Of a stretch of DNA of 64,000 nt, positions 1 through 10,519 are shown piece by piece (the first letter of the stretch is position 1; every line of letters begins with the position of its first letter). The position numbers were made by a program, and so were the translations under genes. The notes beneath the pieces are model-generated. The model ran no database searches, was not told where the DNA came from, and saw only the letters and a program-made list of their open reading frames with translations. The stretch comes from Vairimorpha ceranae (taxonomy: Eukaryota; Microsporidia; Nosematidae): assembly GCF_000988165.1 (NCBI RefSeq), contig NW_020169298.1, positions 1 to 64,000 of the forward strand, read 5' to 3'.

Positions 1-117
1 TGGTATGCTGCGTTGATAATACGCGATGTTGATATTAAGGAAAGAGGAGTTTTCAATACAAGAATGATGAAGCTAATGAAAAAAAAAAAATTACAAAGGT
101 ATAAAAGAATATGCTGA
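1..117 (+). other. Open frame running in from the left edge
   Basis: Frame 1 is open from the first base to a TGA at 115-117 (38 codons) and is less AT-rich than the DNA after it. It could be the 3' end of a gene or transposon to the left of the window. I recognise no domain. The frame ends in a lysine run, and a short (TTA)n microsatellite lies at about 224-241. The remaining bases to 753 show no gene. Confidence 0.2.
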
Positions 118-753
118 GAAAAGAAAGCTTTCAATGATGTTAAATGTTCTGAAAGTTTGTGGTGGTGGAATCAGGAAGTGTAATAGTTTCTCCGAAAAGA
201 ATTAATAAATAAACAATTAAATTATTATTATTATTATTATTAAAAAGTAATGGTTTTGGGACGTCACGAAGTAAAGATATTGTAAAAGCTAAGATGTTTA
301 ATTGCTAAACTTATAAATTTTATTTTCTTAACTTCTCTTTAGAATACATTACAATATTAACTATTTATTTCCAAAAATTATTTATCATAAAGATTATTCG
401 TTAATTATTTTAGGAAAAATAATAGTTTTTACATTATCAATCTATTTGCAGAAAAATAAGGTTTTTTAAAATTATATGTCATTTGCATGCTTTTTATTTT
501 ACTTTTGATGTTAAAAACTAAAAATTTAAAAGTCTTAACAATAAAAGCGATATTACACAATTTAAACTCAAAAAACAAATAATCTTTAAGTTTTACAAAC
601 TATTAGTTTCTTATTTTAGCTTAATAGTCTGTAAATTTTAAAATTTTTATAAAAAGTAAAATTTTGCTAAAAAACTACTTTGCAAAACAAAAATAGAATT
701 AAATTTGTTAAAATTCCAATTGATTTATTTTCAATCCAACCCAAAAAGCTAAT

Positions 754-1386
754 CTACTGATTTAAAATAGTTCTAGTTTTAAAAATAGCAAGCATCCTTG
801 TAAAAAATGCAAAAATTGCCGGTCCAAAAACACAAACCATTTTAACTGCAATAATTATTCCTAAAATAAAATACACACAAATTAAAATCACATCGCAGTT
901 ATCGCCTAAGTAAATTCGCCGTTGTTCAAAACTTATTCTTTCATCTTCTTCACTTTCGCTATTAATAACACAGGAAAAGTGTTCACTAAATGGCGGATTT
1001 TGCTTTTTAAATGTATATAAACCGCTAAGATCTGTTTCATTCATTTTTTCTTTACTCTGATAAGTCTCTACTTTTTCAAAAAGCGGCTGTGTTTCCATAA
1101 GTTCCTTCTCATTTTTAAAAATATTTTTAACTTCTTTTTGAATTAAAAACTCTGGTATTTTTCTGAAAGTCTGTTCTAAACCTTCTGAAGTGTCAGTAAT
1201 CATATAAATTTCGCTTTTAGTATGACTTCCACAGCCAAGTGATGTATTTTCTTGTTTATTTTTTTTAGAACAACTATCATGGGGATTACAAAAAGGTCTA
1301 TCAAGTAATAATTCACTACTATGTTCCTCCGAATCTGCTAATACTATTTTCAAAAATATTAAAATTTTAATAAAGTTCCACATCAT
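754..1386 (-). CDS. Putative secreted/type I membrane protein, unknown function
   Basis: This 210-residue protein has no family that I recognise. The longest open frame begins with TTG four codons further upstream; I chose the first ATG (of two adjacent ones) because it gives a normal signal peptide, with a hydrophobic stretch at residues about 4-16 followed by an acidic segment. The middle is hydrophilic, rich in Glu, Lys and Ser, with several cysteines. One strong hydrophobic segment near residues 165-195 looks like a membrane anchor followed by a short basic tail. The layout suggests a type I protein with a lumenal or extracellular domain of about 150 residues. There is no C-run before the start, unlike most genes here, so the exact start is uncertain. 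It has no close neighbour: about 2 kb of mostly non-coding DNA separates it from the E1 gene. Confidence 0.6.
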   Translation of the reverse strand: MMWNFIKILIFLKIVLADSEEHSSELLLDRPFCNPHDSCSKKNKQENTSLGCGSHTKSEIYMITDTSEGLEQTFRKIPEFLIQKEVKNIFKNEKELMETQPLFEKVETYQSKEKMNETDLSGLYTFKKQNPPFSEHFSCVINSESEEDERISFEQRRIYLGDNCDVILICVYFILGIIIAVKMVCVFGPAIFAFFTRMLAIFKTRTILNQ

Positions 1387-2150
1387 TTTGAAGGCCAAAA
1401 ATTTTTAAAATTATTAAAAGTAATATAAGTCTAAAAGAACGTTATTTACAAATTTTTATATAACATTCGTATTAGATAAAATGAAACATAAACAATGTCA
1501 TGTAAAGTAAATTTTATAAATTGAGATTATTTGTTACAAAATAAAAGTTTATTTTGTAGTATGTATTTTTATAAAACAAAGCACTTATATGTTGTTACAT
1601 AGTGTATGTAATTAACAACTATTAAACACAAATTTGGTACAATAGAGCTATTATAGTAAATATCAATAAAAATTTAATAAAAATGTAATTAAGATAACTG
1701 CATAAACAGTATTTAGACTAATTATTTAGCTTGAAGTATAACAAAATATTTGTGTTAATGATAAATAATAGGGAAATATGGAAAAATAAAATCAATTTTT
1801 TTAAATTTAAAATATACTTTCATAAATTTAATTTATCAAAATTTGAAAATCTTTATATCTTTTTAATAGATAAGTGATTTAGCCTAATATTTTAAAGAGC
1901 AAATAAATATTTGATTTAAAAATTTTTTTGTTCTTGTGGCCAGAAAGGCTATAAAAATTATTATTTTAAAAAATAACCCCAAAAATGCTATGCAAAGAAG
2001 AAAAAATATTTTTAATATGTAATAAAATAATTAAGAATTTGTTTTGAAAGTGCATGAGATGTAATTCATTAAGCAGCGAATATTAAATATTATGCTTACA
2101 GATGTACTTGGAAATTTTGTAGAAAAAAATGGTTTTGTTAAAAGATGCTC
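1387..2150. other. Intergenic, nothing recognised
   Basis: AT-rich DNA with stops in all frames. One C-run followed by ATG at about 1992 opens only 20 codons and is not supported as a gene. Confidence 0.6.
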
Positions 2151-2154
2151 CTTT

Positions 2155-2745
2155 TTCTATAAAAAATTATAAGTCAAGAAAATATTTTTTATTTTTAACT
2201 GTGGTCTGTCAATGTTAAGCAAAAGGCAATAAGTGAATTTCTAGAGGTAGGACAAAAACCTATCAGACATAAAATTAAAAAAATGAATATGATAGAATCT
2301 AGATGGTAAAGTTGGTGGGACAGATATTTTTTTGGCAAGGTTAAATGTCATAAAGGACACCGGGTAGAAGGTGTCTGGGTTTTCAGAATGGTAGAAAGAA
2401 TTTTTAATAGACGAATTATTATGGTGTCTGTAGAAAATAGAAAGGCGCAAACAATAGAAGAATTATTGATTAATTATGCCTAGAAAGACTCGATAATATA
2501 TAATAACTTTTTTCATCATATAAAAAGCTGTCAAATTTGTTTACAGAACATAAAACGGTTAACCATTCCATTGAGTTTGCGAACACAAGCAATAATTGTC
2601 ATACAAACAAATAGAAGGTAACTGGCAAGGAGTTAAAAGTAAAACCAACATAAGACATAAAACAAAAAAGTATATTAATAGATATTTAGTAAGATTAATG
2701 CTTAAAAGAATCCTAGATAATGATTTATTTACTAATATTAAGTAA
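2155..2745 (+). pseudogene. Decayed Merlin-type (ISXO2-like) transposase
   Basis: The plus strand carries fragments of an ISXO2/IS1595-like DDE transposase, the family encoded by Merlin DNA transposons. At about 2336-2445 one frame reads GHRVEGVWVF followed by MVERIFNRRI, the core strand pattern of the family. At about 2558-2610 comes VNHSIEFAN, and after a one-base shift KIEGNWQGVK, the block carrying the last acidic catalytic residue; the tail then runs openly to about 2745. Stop codons and shifts break the frame many times, so no protein can be made. The short minus-strand open frame at 2241-2450 is only the shadow of this relic. I did not find its terminal inverted repeats. Confidence 0.75.
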
Positions 2746-2803
2746 ATAATTTCTTAATTTTTTTCATTTTATTTTTTGCTTTATTTCTTAAACACATTTA
2801 AAT

Positions 2804-2895
2804 TTGCAATTAAAAAAGTATATTTTACAATAAACATTTATGTTAAAGTTGCAATTAAAAAAAGTATATTTTACAATAAACATTTAATGTTAAAA
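2804..2895. repeat. Two-copy tandem repeat, unit about 46 bp
   Basis: Two nearly identical units stand head to tail, differing by one A in an A-run and two further changes. They lie just downstream of the transposase relic. Confidence 0.85.
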
Positions 2896-3391
2896 TTGCA
2901 TTTTTGTACTCCTGTGATTTTTTTTGCATACACAAAATACAAATCTTAAACTATTTGGTTTTTACTATAAAAAATAGATTTTTTAAAAAAGCAAATACTC
3001 TTCAAAAATAACATAAATATATTTATAATCATTTTGTTAAATGCTTGAAAATAAATTTTATTAACTTAGACTATATAAGAAAACTGTATGTAGAAATGAA
3101 ACAAGGTTGTAGATTTATAAAAAGTAAAAACTGCCTTATTACATAAATTTAAACAAATTTAGTTTACGAATCATATTGACTGTAATATTTTAAACATCAT
3201 ATGGATTGTGGTATTTTAAGCGTACTTTTCTTACTAAAAAAAAATTATCCAGAACAAAATTACATTACATTAATCGTAAAGTTTTAAATTTTTTCTGCCT
3301 TTTAAATTTTATTTGTTTGTTAAAAATAAATAAATTTATTTAAAAAATTATTTATGCATAAAGTTATAAAATATTTTTTTTAACCCTTTTT
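2896..3391. other. Intergenic region upstream of E1
   Basis: No open frame. It holds the presumed promoter of the E1 gene; the only recognisable signal is the AACCC run that ends six bases before the ATG at 3392. Confidence 0.6.
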
Positions 3392-6244
3392 ATGAATACA
3401 CAAATTGATGAATCGTTATACTCAAGACAATTGTATGTCATAGGAAAAGATGCTATGGAAAAAATGATGAAAAGTAGAATATTGGTTATTGGTTTAGATG
3501 GACTAGGTCAAGAGGTTGTAAAAAATTTATGTCTTACTGGTGTATCTCAAATTTACATTCATGATGCATTAGAAATAAAAGAAGAAGATTTTTCTACAGG
3601 ATTTTATCTGTCGAAGAAGGATATTGGAAAACGTAGAGATTTTACACTGTTGGAAAGATTTAAAACATTAAATGATTATGTTCTAGTACAAGTTTTAGAT
3701 GAAATTACTAGTTTTGTAGGATTTGATCTTATTATTTCTTGCAATGAACACGTGCAAAATATGATAAAAATTAATAAACAAGCTAGAAGAGATAATTGTA
3801 GATATATTGGATGTCAAAGTAGAGGAGTTTTTTCACAAATATTTTGTGATTTTGGCACAGATTTTATCTGTTTAGACACAAATGGTGAAGCACCTGTCAT
3901 AGGAATGATTAATGATATTTCTGACACTGGAATATTAACTGTTGTGGATGAACAGAGACATAATCTAGAAGATGGAGATATTATAAAAATTATACAAAAT
4001 ATGAAAAATGACGAAAATAGACATTCTACGTACGAAGGGGTACTTTTTAAAATTCAAAGTTTAAATAAGTATCAAATACAACTAACAAAAATTGATGGGT
4101 CTTCTATTTTAGATAGTGAATTTTCTAATATAAAAGAAATGCCATTTAATTTTGTAGAAATATATGGAGGGGATTTTGAACAGGTAAAGAGACCAAAGCT
4201 ATTTAATTTTAAAATGTTAGAAGATCTTATTGACAGTCCTAATATTTTAAGTTATAATTTTGAATCTGATTTACAAAATAAAATAAGCCATAAATGCTTT
4301 ATAGCCCTTGGTGAATATTTTGAAAAGTATCATTGTTTGCCCAACGAAGATCAATTTCAATCTTTTTATATAAAAAAATATAACAGTCAAGAGCTTTGTA
4401 TTAAAATATTTGGAAGACAGTGTGATACACTATTTATGCCCATGTGTTCTATTGTAGGGGGGTTTGTGACACAAGAAGCCTTGAAAGCAATTAGTTGTAA
4501 ATTTACACCTTTAGTACAATTCATGTACTATGATGCACTTGAATTAGTTACAGATTTCAATTTAACTAAAAAAAATTATGGAAGATATAATTCTATGTAT
4601 AAAATTTTTGGTGAAGAAAATTTACACAAACTTTTTAATATGAAATTATTTCTTGTTGGTGCAGGAGCAATAGGTTGTGAGCATTTAAAAAATATTATTA
4701 TGTGTGGATTGGCCTCACAAGGTACAATTAATATTACTGATATGGATTCTATTGAACAAAGTAACTTAAACAGGCAGTTTTTATTTACTAAAGAAGATGT
4801 AGGAAAAATGAAAGCAGAAGTTGCTGTATCGAAAGTTAAAGATTTAAATGAAGATTTTATAAAAAACGATAATATTCGATATTTCAATTTAAAAGTGGGA
4901 GAAGAAACGGAAGAAATCTTTTCTGATGTTTTTTTTAAAAATCTAGACGTAGTAGCAAATGCACTAGATAATGTTGAAGCAAGAATGTACATTGATGAAA
5001 GGTGTGTTTTACATAGAAAACCACTTGTTGATGCTGGTACATCTGGAACAAAGGGCAATGTACAGGTAATAATTCCATTTTATTCAGAATCGTATGGTTC
5101 TAGTAGGGATCCTCCTGAGAAATCTATTCCTTTGTGTACAATAAAGAATTTTCCTCATGCCATCGAACACACAATTGAATGGGCGTTAAGTGAATTTAGA
5201 TTAAAATTTAATGACCAAATTTTAAAACTTAAAGAATTTAGTAGTGAAGAAGAAGATAATGATCTGATAGAACTAAATAATCTTTCTCCACAGACAAAAG
5301 ATGACTGTATAAGACTGGGTCTTAGAATTTTTATAAAATATTTCCACACGTCAATTCAAGAACTTTTAAAAACTTTTCCACCTGATTCTCTTACTAAAGA
5401 AGGACAACCTTTTTGGATGCCACCGAAAAGAGCACCCGTTTCTATTAATTTTGATATAGAGAATGATTTACATCTAACATTTATTAGAAGTACAGCCAAT
5501 ATTTACAAAAATATTTTTAATATACAAGGAGACAATTTAGATAATGAATATGTTAAAAGTTTTATTAATAATGAATTAGAAAATATTGATAATATTTCTA
5601 CTGTTCGAGATAAAAACGTAAAAATCAATAAAGAAAATTTACAATCACAAGAGTTTGAAAAAGATAATGATCTAAATAATCATGTAGATTTTATTTACGC
5701 CTGTGCAAATTTAAGGGCGCAAAATTATAAAATAAAAAATATTGATAAACTCGCTACAAAAGGTATAGCAGGGCGTATAATACCGGCCATAGCTACCACT
5801 ACGGCTGTAGTATCTGGGTTATCTATTATTGAGTTGATCAAGCTATATTTGAAATATAACAATTCTAAATATAAAAATTCATTTTTAAACTTAGCCTTGC
5901 CTTTTTTTGCAACATCAGACCCAATTGAAGCGGAAAAATATTATTATATTTCAGACAATAAAAAGTACTATTTTAATATGTGGAACAGATTAGAATATAA
6001 AAATACACTACTAAAAAATATTAAAAAAGCATTTGAGATACAATTTAAGACGGAAATTAGTATGTTGACTATTGATAATAAACTATTATATTGGAATGTA
6101 GATAATAAATACGATGAAAATTTGAACAAGAAAGTTAGTGAACTGGTCGATTTTGTTAAAAACAGAAAATTGGTTGTAGTAGATGTAGCTACAGAGAGTG
6201 AAAAGGATGACTATCCTCGAATTATAGTGTTAATTGATGAATAA
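3392..6244 (+). CDS. UBA1: Ubiquitin-activating enzyme E1
   Basis: E1 activates ubiquitin by ATP-dependent adenylation and then holds it as a thioester before passing it to E2 enzymes. The 950-residue protein has the whole E1 layout: an inactive adenylation half (residues about 8-160, start ESLYSRQLYVIG), a second active half with nucleotide loop GAGAIGCEH at 423-431, metal/nucleotide motif DMDSIEQSNLNRQF from 450, the catalytic cysteine at 582 within PLCTIKNFP, and a C-terminal ubiquitin-fold domain from about 860. Yeast Uba1 has 1024 residues, so this one is slightly short. The start follows AACCC by six bases. The gene stands alone; Rpn5, another part of the ubiquitin-proteasome route, follows 73 bases downstream on the same strand. 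Other E1-like enzymes (Uba2/Uba3) are shorter and lack the first half, which makes the assignment firm. Confidence 0.96.
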   Translation: MNTQIDESLYSRQLYVIGKDAMEKMMKSRILVIGLDGLGQEVVKNLCLTGVSQIYIHDALEIKEEDFSTGFYLSKKDIGKRRDFTLLERFKTLNDYVLVQVLDEITSFVGFDLIISCNEHVQNMIKINKQARRDNCRYIGCQSRGVFSQIFCDFGTDFICLDTNGEAPVIGMINDISDTGILTVVDEQRHNLEDGDIIKIIQNMKNDENRHSTYEGVLFKIQSLNKYQIQLTKIDGSSILDSEFSNIKEMPFNFVEIYGGDFEQVKRPKLFNFKMLEDLIDSPNILSYNFESDLQNKISHKCFIALGEYFEKYHCLPNEDQFQSFYIKKYNSQELCIKIFGRQCDTLFMPMCSIVGGFVTQEALKAISCKFTPLVQFMYYDALELVTDFNLTKKNYGRYNSMYKIFGEENLHKLFNMKLFLVGAGAIGCEHLKNIIMCGLASQGTINITDMDSIEQSNLNRQFLFTKEDVGKMKAEVAVSKVKDLNEDFIKNDNIRYFNLKVGEETEEIFSDVFFKNLDVVANALDNVEARMYIDERCVLHRKPLVDAGTSGTKGNVQVIIPFYSESYGSSRDPPEKSIPLCTIKNFPHAIEHTIEWALSEFRLKFNDQILKLKEFSSEEEDNDLIELNNLSPQTKDDCIRLGLRIFIKYFHTSIQELLKTFPPDSLTKEGQPFWMPPKRAPVSINFDIENDLHLTFIRSTANIYKNIFNIQGDNLDNEYVKSFINNELENIDNISTVRDKNVKINKENLQSQEFEKDNDLNNHVDFIYACANLRAQNYKIKNIDKLATKGIAGRIIPAIATTTAVVSGLSIIELIKLYLKYNNSKYKNSFLNLALPFFATSDPIEAEKYYYISDNKKYYFNMWNRLEYKNTLLKNIKKAFEIQFKTEISMLTIDNKLLYWNVDNKYDENLNKKVSELVDFVKNRKLVVVDVATESEKDDYPRIIVLIDE

Positions 6245-6317
6245 ACATATTTTTGATATTTTAAATTTTATAATTTGTTTGTTTGTTTTTAAATTTATTT
6301 AAATTTTTTGCCCTAGC

Positions 6318-7421
6318 ATGAATGAAAGTTTATACGAAAAAGAAAGACTTGCGAGAAAAGAAGGGGATTTAAATGCTCTTAAGTCTATTTTTATGGAAAT
6401 GTTACAGACATGTAACACTGACCAAGAAATCATTTCACTTATAAAAATCCTTGCTGTTAGAAGAGGACAGTTACCCGAATCTATAAGGTGGCTTGTTAAT
6501 GAAATATTTACAAGTAAAAAAGATGATAATAAATTTATTAAAATGCTACTTTCTGAAGTTATTGAAGGTAAAATATATTTAGAAAGAGAAAGGGTTGAAT
6601 ATACTTTATATTTAATGTCAAGGGCTTCTTCTCCTGAGGAAGCACTTAGTTTTATTTTAGATGTACCTGTAGAGACATTTACTCTTATAGATGATACTAC
6701 AATTATTAGATATCAGCTTGAACAATTAAGGTTGTGTTTAGAAGTTCAGGACTGGATTAAAGCCAATATAATTCTTAAAAGAATAAGACAAAGATATTTT
6801 GAAGAAAATAATGCAATTGAAGAGAGGTTAAATTTTTATACTTACAAGATACGTTTATTACTCGGACAGGGTAATTTTTTAGAGGCATCTAAGACTTATC
6901 TAAATTTAAATAAATATTATGAAAAGAAAGAATATGCAGTACTAGCATCATTTTTCTGTATTATTGCAGAAGAAAAGGATTATGATACAATGAGAATATT
7001 ATTAAATGATAAATATAATGACAAAAATATGAGAATAATTTTAGATCAATTTCTTGATAATTTACTCATTAAAAAAGATATTATTGAAGATTTAAAACAA
7101 ATATTAACTAATTTTTTAAATATAGAAATATTTATGTTAAAAATACATGATGCAATTAATTATCATAATTTCAAGATTATTGAAAAGTTTTATTCTATTA
7201 TTAATATTAGTACTTTTACCGATTTAATGGAGATGAATGAAGAAGATCTTATTAATAAAATATCATTTATGGTTAATACACAACAGAGTAAATGTAAAAT
7301 TAATCAAAGAGAGAAAACAGTAACATTTGAAAATAAAAAGATGATTAAGAATGTAGATAATCTTATGGATAAACTTATTACTGTTGATCATTTAATACAT
7401 AAAGAAACATTAAATAAATAA
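6318..7421 (+). CDS. RPN5: 26S proteasome lid subunit Rpn5
   Basis: Rpn5 (PSMD12) is a structural subunit of the lid of the 19S regulatory particle. In this 367-residue protein the family blocks are visible: RGQLPESIRWLV near residue 50, EGKIYLERERVEYTL near 90, and LCLEVQDWIKANIILKRI near 140. The C-terminal third is a PCI domain ending in a winged-helix signature (ISFMVNTQQSKCKIN, residues about 310-325). Yeast Rpn5 has 445 residues, so this copy is shortened, mainly by loss of terminal extensions. The ATG lies four bases after TTGCCC. Helical repeats and the PCI ending are shared by other lid and eIF3 subunits, but the central blocks fit Rpn5 best. Confidence 0.88.
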   Translation: MNESLYEKERLARKEGDLNALKSIFMEMLQTCNTDQEIISLIKILAVRRGQLPESIRWLVNEIFTSKKDDNKFIKMLLSEVIEGKIYLERERVEYTLYLMSRASSPEEALSFILDVPVETFTLIDDTTIIRYQLEQLRLCLEVQDWIKANIILKRIRQRYFEENNAIEERLNFYTYKIRLLLGQGNFLEASKTYLNLNKYYEKKEYAVLASFFCIIAEEKDYDTMRILLNDKYNDKNMRIILDQFLDNLLIKKDIIEDLKQILTNFLNIEIFMLKIHDAINYHNFKIIEKFYSIINISTFTDLMEMNEEDLINKISFMVNTQQSKCKINQREKTVTFENKKMIKNVDNLMDKLITVDHLIHKETLNK

Positions 7422-7660
7422 TGCATTTATAGTAAAATTGTACATAATTTTTTGGTATTTTAAGATGACCTGAAATTAAAAATGAATATTTTTATAATAA
7501 CTTACTATTTAACGTGTTTTTACTTTCAAACATTATCAATTAGTAGAAGACATAATTTTCTAAGTCTTGGTAGCAGAGCAAAAACTTAAATTATTTCAAA
7601 TTCTTTTTTAAAATGTATAAGTAATTTTTTATTAAAATTTTTATTATTTTTTACCCCCAA

Positions 7661-8380
7661 ATGTCTGACGCTGTAATTCCAAATTCCGCCAAAATTATGC
7701 AAGAATATCAGCAGAAACGTGCTGTAATAATTGAAGCTAAGAAGCTTGAATACGAACAAAGGGTTGTTAAGAACAAGGAATATGCACTGGAAACTACAAA
7801 AAAACTTTTACAAAAGTATTATAACAGTGTTAAGGATTTAGAAAATCTTAAAGAAGAATACAAATCTAAAAACATGCTATATGTTCCTAAAGAGCCTAAT
7901 TTTCTTGTGGTTGTGAAAATTAAGTCAAGCATTGGTGCACCACCAAGGCAAAGATCTATTTTAAAACTTCTAAGGCTTAAAAGAACCAATTCAGCTGTTT
8001 TAGTTAAAAATAATAAAAGTATGAAGAGGATGTTACAATTTGCTAAAGATTATGTGGCATATGGGACCATTTCTTATGAACTGCTAAGAAAAATGGTGTA
8101 CAAGCACGGAGCCATAAAATTAAAGGGCGGACACAGAAAATTAACTAATGAAAATATTGAAGATGCTTTTAATGGAGAACTTAAATGTATTGAAGAGATT
8201 GTTTCTAATATTTATTTTCGTACGGAATATTTTAAAGTGTGTGCTAACACTCTCATTCCTTTTAGACTTAAAAATCCACAGGGTGGATATAAAGGTAAAA
8301 AAAGTAAAGGTTTTACTGAAGGAGGAAATCTAGGAAATCATTTTGATCTTATTGGAGAACTAGTAGAAAGAATGCTTTAA
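7661..8380 (+). CDS. RPL7: 60S ribosomal protein L7 (uL30)
   Basis: L7 is a structural and rRNA-binding protein of the large subunit. The 239-residue protein has the basic helical N-terminal extension of eukaryotic L7 (residues 1-75), then the uL30 core beginning [18 protein letters not shown], the [14 protein letters not shown] strand-helix, and the C-terminal block [10 protein letters not shown] followed by [15 protein letters not shown]. Length is normal for the family (244 in yeast). The ATG comes two bases after a CCCCC run, the strongest form of the start motif in this window. Bacterial-type L30 has only the core, so the N-terminal extension confirms cytosolic eukaryotic L7. Confidence 0.95.
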   Translation: MSDAVIPNSAKIMQEYQQKRAVIIEAKKLEYEQRVVKNKEYALETTKKLLQKYYNSVKDLENLKEEYKSKNMLYVPKEPNFLVVVKIKSSIGAPPRQRSILKLLRLKRTNSAVLVKNNKSMKRMLQFAKDYVAYGTISYELLRKMVYKHGAIKLKGGHRKLTNENIEDAFNGELKCIEEIVSNIYFRTEYFKVCANTLIPFRLKNPQGGYKGKKSKGFTEGGNLGNHFDLIGELVERML

Positions 8381-8383
8381 TAA

Positions 8384-8650
8384 ATCTTTAATTTAAAACT
8401 AAGATTGCTTTTTTAATATACTTGTGCAATTTAAATATGTTGTTATTGATAAAAATTGTTTCTTTTAGTTCACTTGTATAATTTAAATATGTTGTTATTG
8501 ATAAAGATTGTTCCTTTTAGTTCAACGTTTGTTTTTTTAAAAAAACTAAATCTTTAATTTAAAACTAAGATTGCTTTTTTTAATACACCTGTACAATTTA
8601 AATATGTTATTGTTAACAAAGATTGTTCTTTTTAATACACTTGTTTATTT
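8384..8650. repeat. Minisatellite with nested units of about 50 and 36 bp
   Basis: Three imperfect copies of a roughly 50-bp unit (starting near 8421, 8471 and 8586) share the core AATTTAAATATGTT. A second element, AATCTTTAATTTAAAACTAA, occurs near 8382 and again near 8547. The array fills the gap between L7 and the next gene up to its start signal. Confidence 0.85.
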
Positions 8651-8679
8651 TTTTAAAAAAACATAATTTTTTCCCTTCT

Positions 8680-9978
8680 ATGTTTAATTTTATGAATAAA
8701 TCAGAAATTCAAATTTCCAAACTCAAGGCTATGTTTTTAGCAAAAATTTTTAGTGATGATCATTCAACATTGAAGAGTATTGTTAAAGATTTAGAAATAG
8801 TAAATTCTAGCTATTCACTTATTGTATTTATATTAACTAACGATCAAATAAATTCTAGTAATTTTTTAAAAACCAATAAAATAGAACTAGACCTGATATT
8901 ATATCTCATTAAACATAACTTCTGTATAGAATTTGCTATATCGCACCTAAATACCATTAAAATTAAGGACTATTTATATTTTTTATGTTTAAAAGAATTA
9001 TTAATTAAAAATATAATAGATATTGATATTGAAAAACTCTTAGATAAATTAGATGACTATGACATCTATCAGTATTGTGTAGATAACAAAATACGGCTTA
9101 AAGAACGAGACACAATAAATTATCAATATTATAAAATACATATAAAAGAATTTGATAATGTAAACACCCTTTTAGAACGAGTAAAAAGTTACAAAGACAT
9201 TGAATACATCATAAATTTAACAGGAATATCTGTACATCCAGAATGCAAAATAAATAACATCGTAAATTTTATAAAAAATGGCTATAATCAAGAATTTTGT
9301 AAATCGATGCTTAACGATGCAAATAGTTTTTTATCTTTGTACGATGTAAAACTTGTACTTGCAAATCTTATTGCTTCAAAAAACAACCATAATCTTGTAC
9401 TAGCACTTTATGTATCAAAGAAATATCTCCTAGTATTCTCTGATAATTATGATATAGATCTTATTTATCTATTTTTACTTAAATATTTTTTATTCTATGA
9501 AGAAATTTTAGACATGTTTAAAAAGTTAGATATAAAAAATAATCAATTACTTAACATGAGTTATATTTGGAGTGATGCATATATAATACTAAATAAAAAA
9601 AATAAATTAAAAAATAAAGATATGAAAGATACATATATTAGTTATATTAATGAAGTTAAAACTACTTTAATGTCGAGTTTATCAGCATTTATTGAGAGTA
9701 ATAAAATTTCGCATGCTCTAAATATTATTAACTTATATAAATCTTTACAGAATAATACAATTTTAAAAGAACTAGAAATAAACAACTTTATAAAAACCGA
9801 GACAGAATCACAATTTAAAAACTTTTTGGGATCTAGATGCTGTTATTTATTTGAAAAAACTGTTGAAGTAACAGATATATCACTAACTGGTGATTTTTTT
9901 GAAAATGAAGTAAATAAAGATATTGATGAAAAATTTAAGAAATGGTTTACAAACAATTGGAAAACATACCATGAATAA
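8680..9978 (+). CDS. Helical-repeat protein, probable NatB auxiliary subunit (Naa25/Mdm20-like)
   Basis: NatB acetylates N-termini starting Met-Asp, Met-Glu or Met-Asn co-translationally; its large subunit Naa25 (Mdm20) holds the catalytic Naa20 at the ribosome. The 432-residue protein is all-helical. The part that suggests Naa25 is at residues about 260-340, where a leucine-rich segment is followed by EEILDMFKKLDIKNNQLLNMSYIWSD; Naa25 proteins have a matching stretch in which a short helical repeat leads into a 'LD-K-xQ-D-GY' type motif. The protein is much shorter than fungal or animal Naa25 (about 800-970). The start is the ATG three bases after TTCCC; the open frame extends further upstream only through a TTG. 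This assignment is from remembered family pattern and is moderate; another TPR-like scaffold is possible. Confidence 0.5.
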   Translation: MFNFMNKSEIQISKLKAMFLAKIFSDDHSTLKSIVKDLEIVNSSYSLIVFILTNDQINSSNFLKTNKIELDLILYLIKHNFCIEFAISHLNTIKIKDYLYFLCLKELLIKNIIDIDIEKLLDKLDDYDIYQYCVDNKIRLKERDTINYQYYKIHIKEFDNVNTLLERVKSYKDIEYIINLTGISVHPECKINNIVNFIKNGYNQEFCKSMLNDANSFLSLYDVKLVLANLIASKNNHNLVLALYVSKKYLLVFSDNYDIDLIYLFLLKYFLFYEEILDMFKKLDIKNNQLLNMSYIWSDAYIILNKKNKLKNKDMKDTYISYINEVKTTLMSSLSAFIESNKISHALNIINLYKSLQNNTILKELEINNFIKTETESQFKNFLGSRCCYLFEKTVEVTDISLTGDFFENEVNKDIDEKFKKWFTNNWKTYHE

Positions 9979-10519
9979 ATTAAATAATTTTAATATAATT
10001 ATAAACTTAAAAGTGTTTAGAATGGTTTAAATTTATTTTATATTTTTTTAGAATAAAAAAGGTGGGGTAAAAAAATAAAAAAATATTTTTTCTAATGTCT
10101 ATCACGTTTTATATCTTATTTAACAACAACAGACATATACATTGTATATCTTATATTCCCACAAAAGGACATATGCATTGTATATCTTATTTACCAACAA
10201 CAGACATATGTATCTCTAGTGTACCTTTTAAAAAGATTACAATATTCAAGTGCTTCAATCTTTTTTATTTTTTAGGGGTAAAAAAATAAAATAAAAAATT
10301 TATTTGGTGTTTTTTCCAATGTTTTCGTTCCATCGCATATTTTATACCTCGCAAACCAGACGTAGTAATAATCTCCTATGCATCTTTTTGACACATAAAA
10401 AGATTTAAGTGCTTCAATTTTTTTATTTTTGGGGGTAAAAAATAAAATAAAAATTTTTAAATATTTTTTCTATAAAAAATAAACAAATAAGGAAGACCAC
10501 AAAAGTTGCAAAAAATATT
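9979..10519. repeat. Intergenic minisatellite region with 36-bp and about 165-bp repeats
   Basis: Between about 10112 and 10210 a 36-bp unit containing ATCTTAT...GACATAT is repeated nearly three times. A larger unit, ending in a T-run, GGGGTAAAAAA and AAATAAAATAAAAA, occurs near 10065, 10231-10310 and 10394-10469. Read on the minus strand the larger unit contains TTTTTACCCC, which resembles the start-site motif of genes here but is not followed by a usable ATG. A 64-codon open frame at 10095-10289 consists of these repeats and I do not consider it a gene. Confidence 0.8.

Noticed and set aside
1981..2051. C-run followed by ATG with 20 codons
   Set aside because: Too short and without conserved features; the C-run alone is not enough.
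10095..10289. 64-codon open frame
   Set aside because: It is made of tandem repeats and has no start motif.
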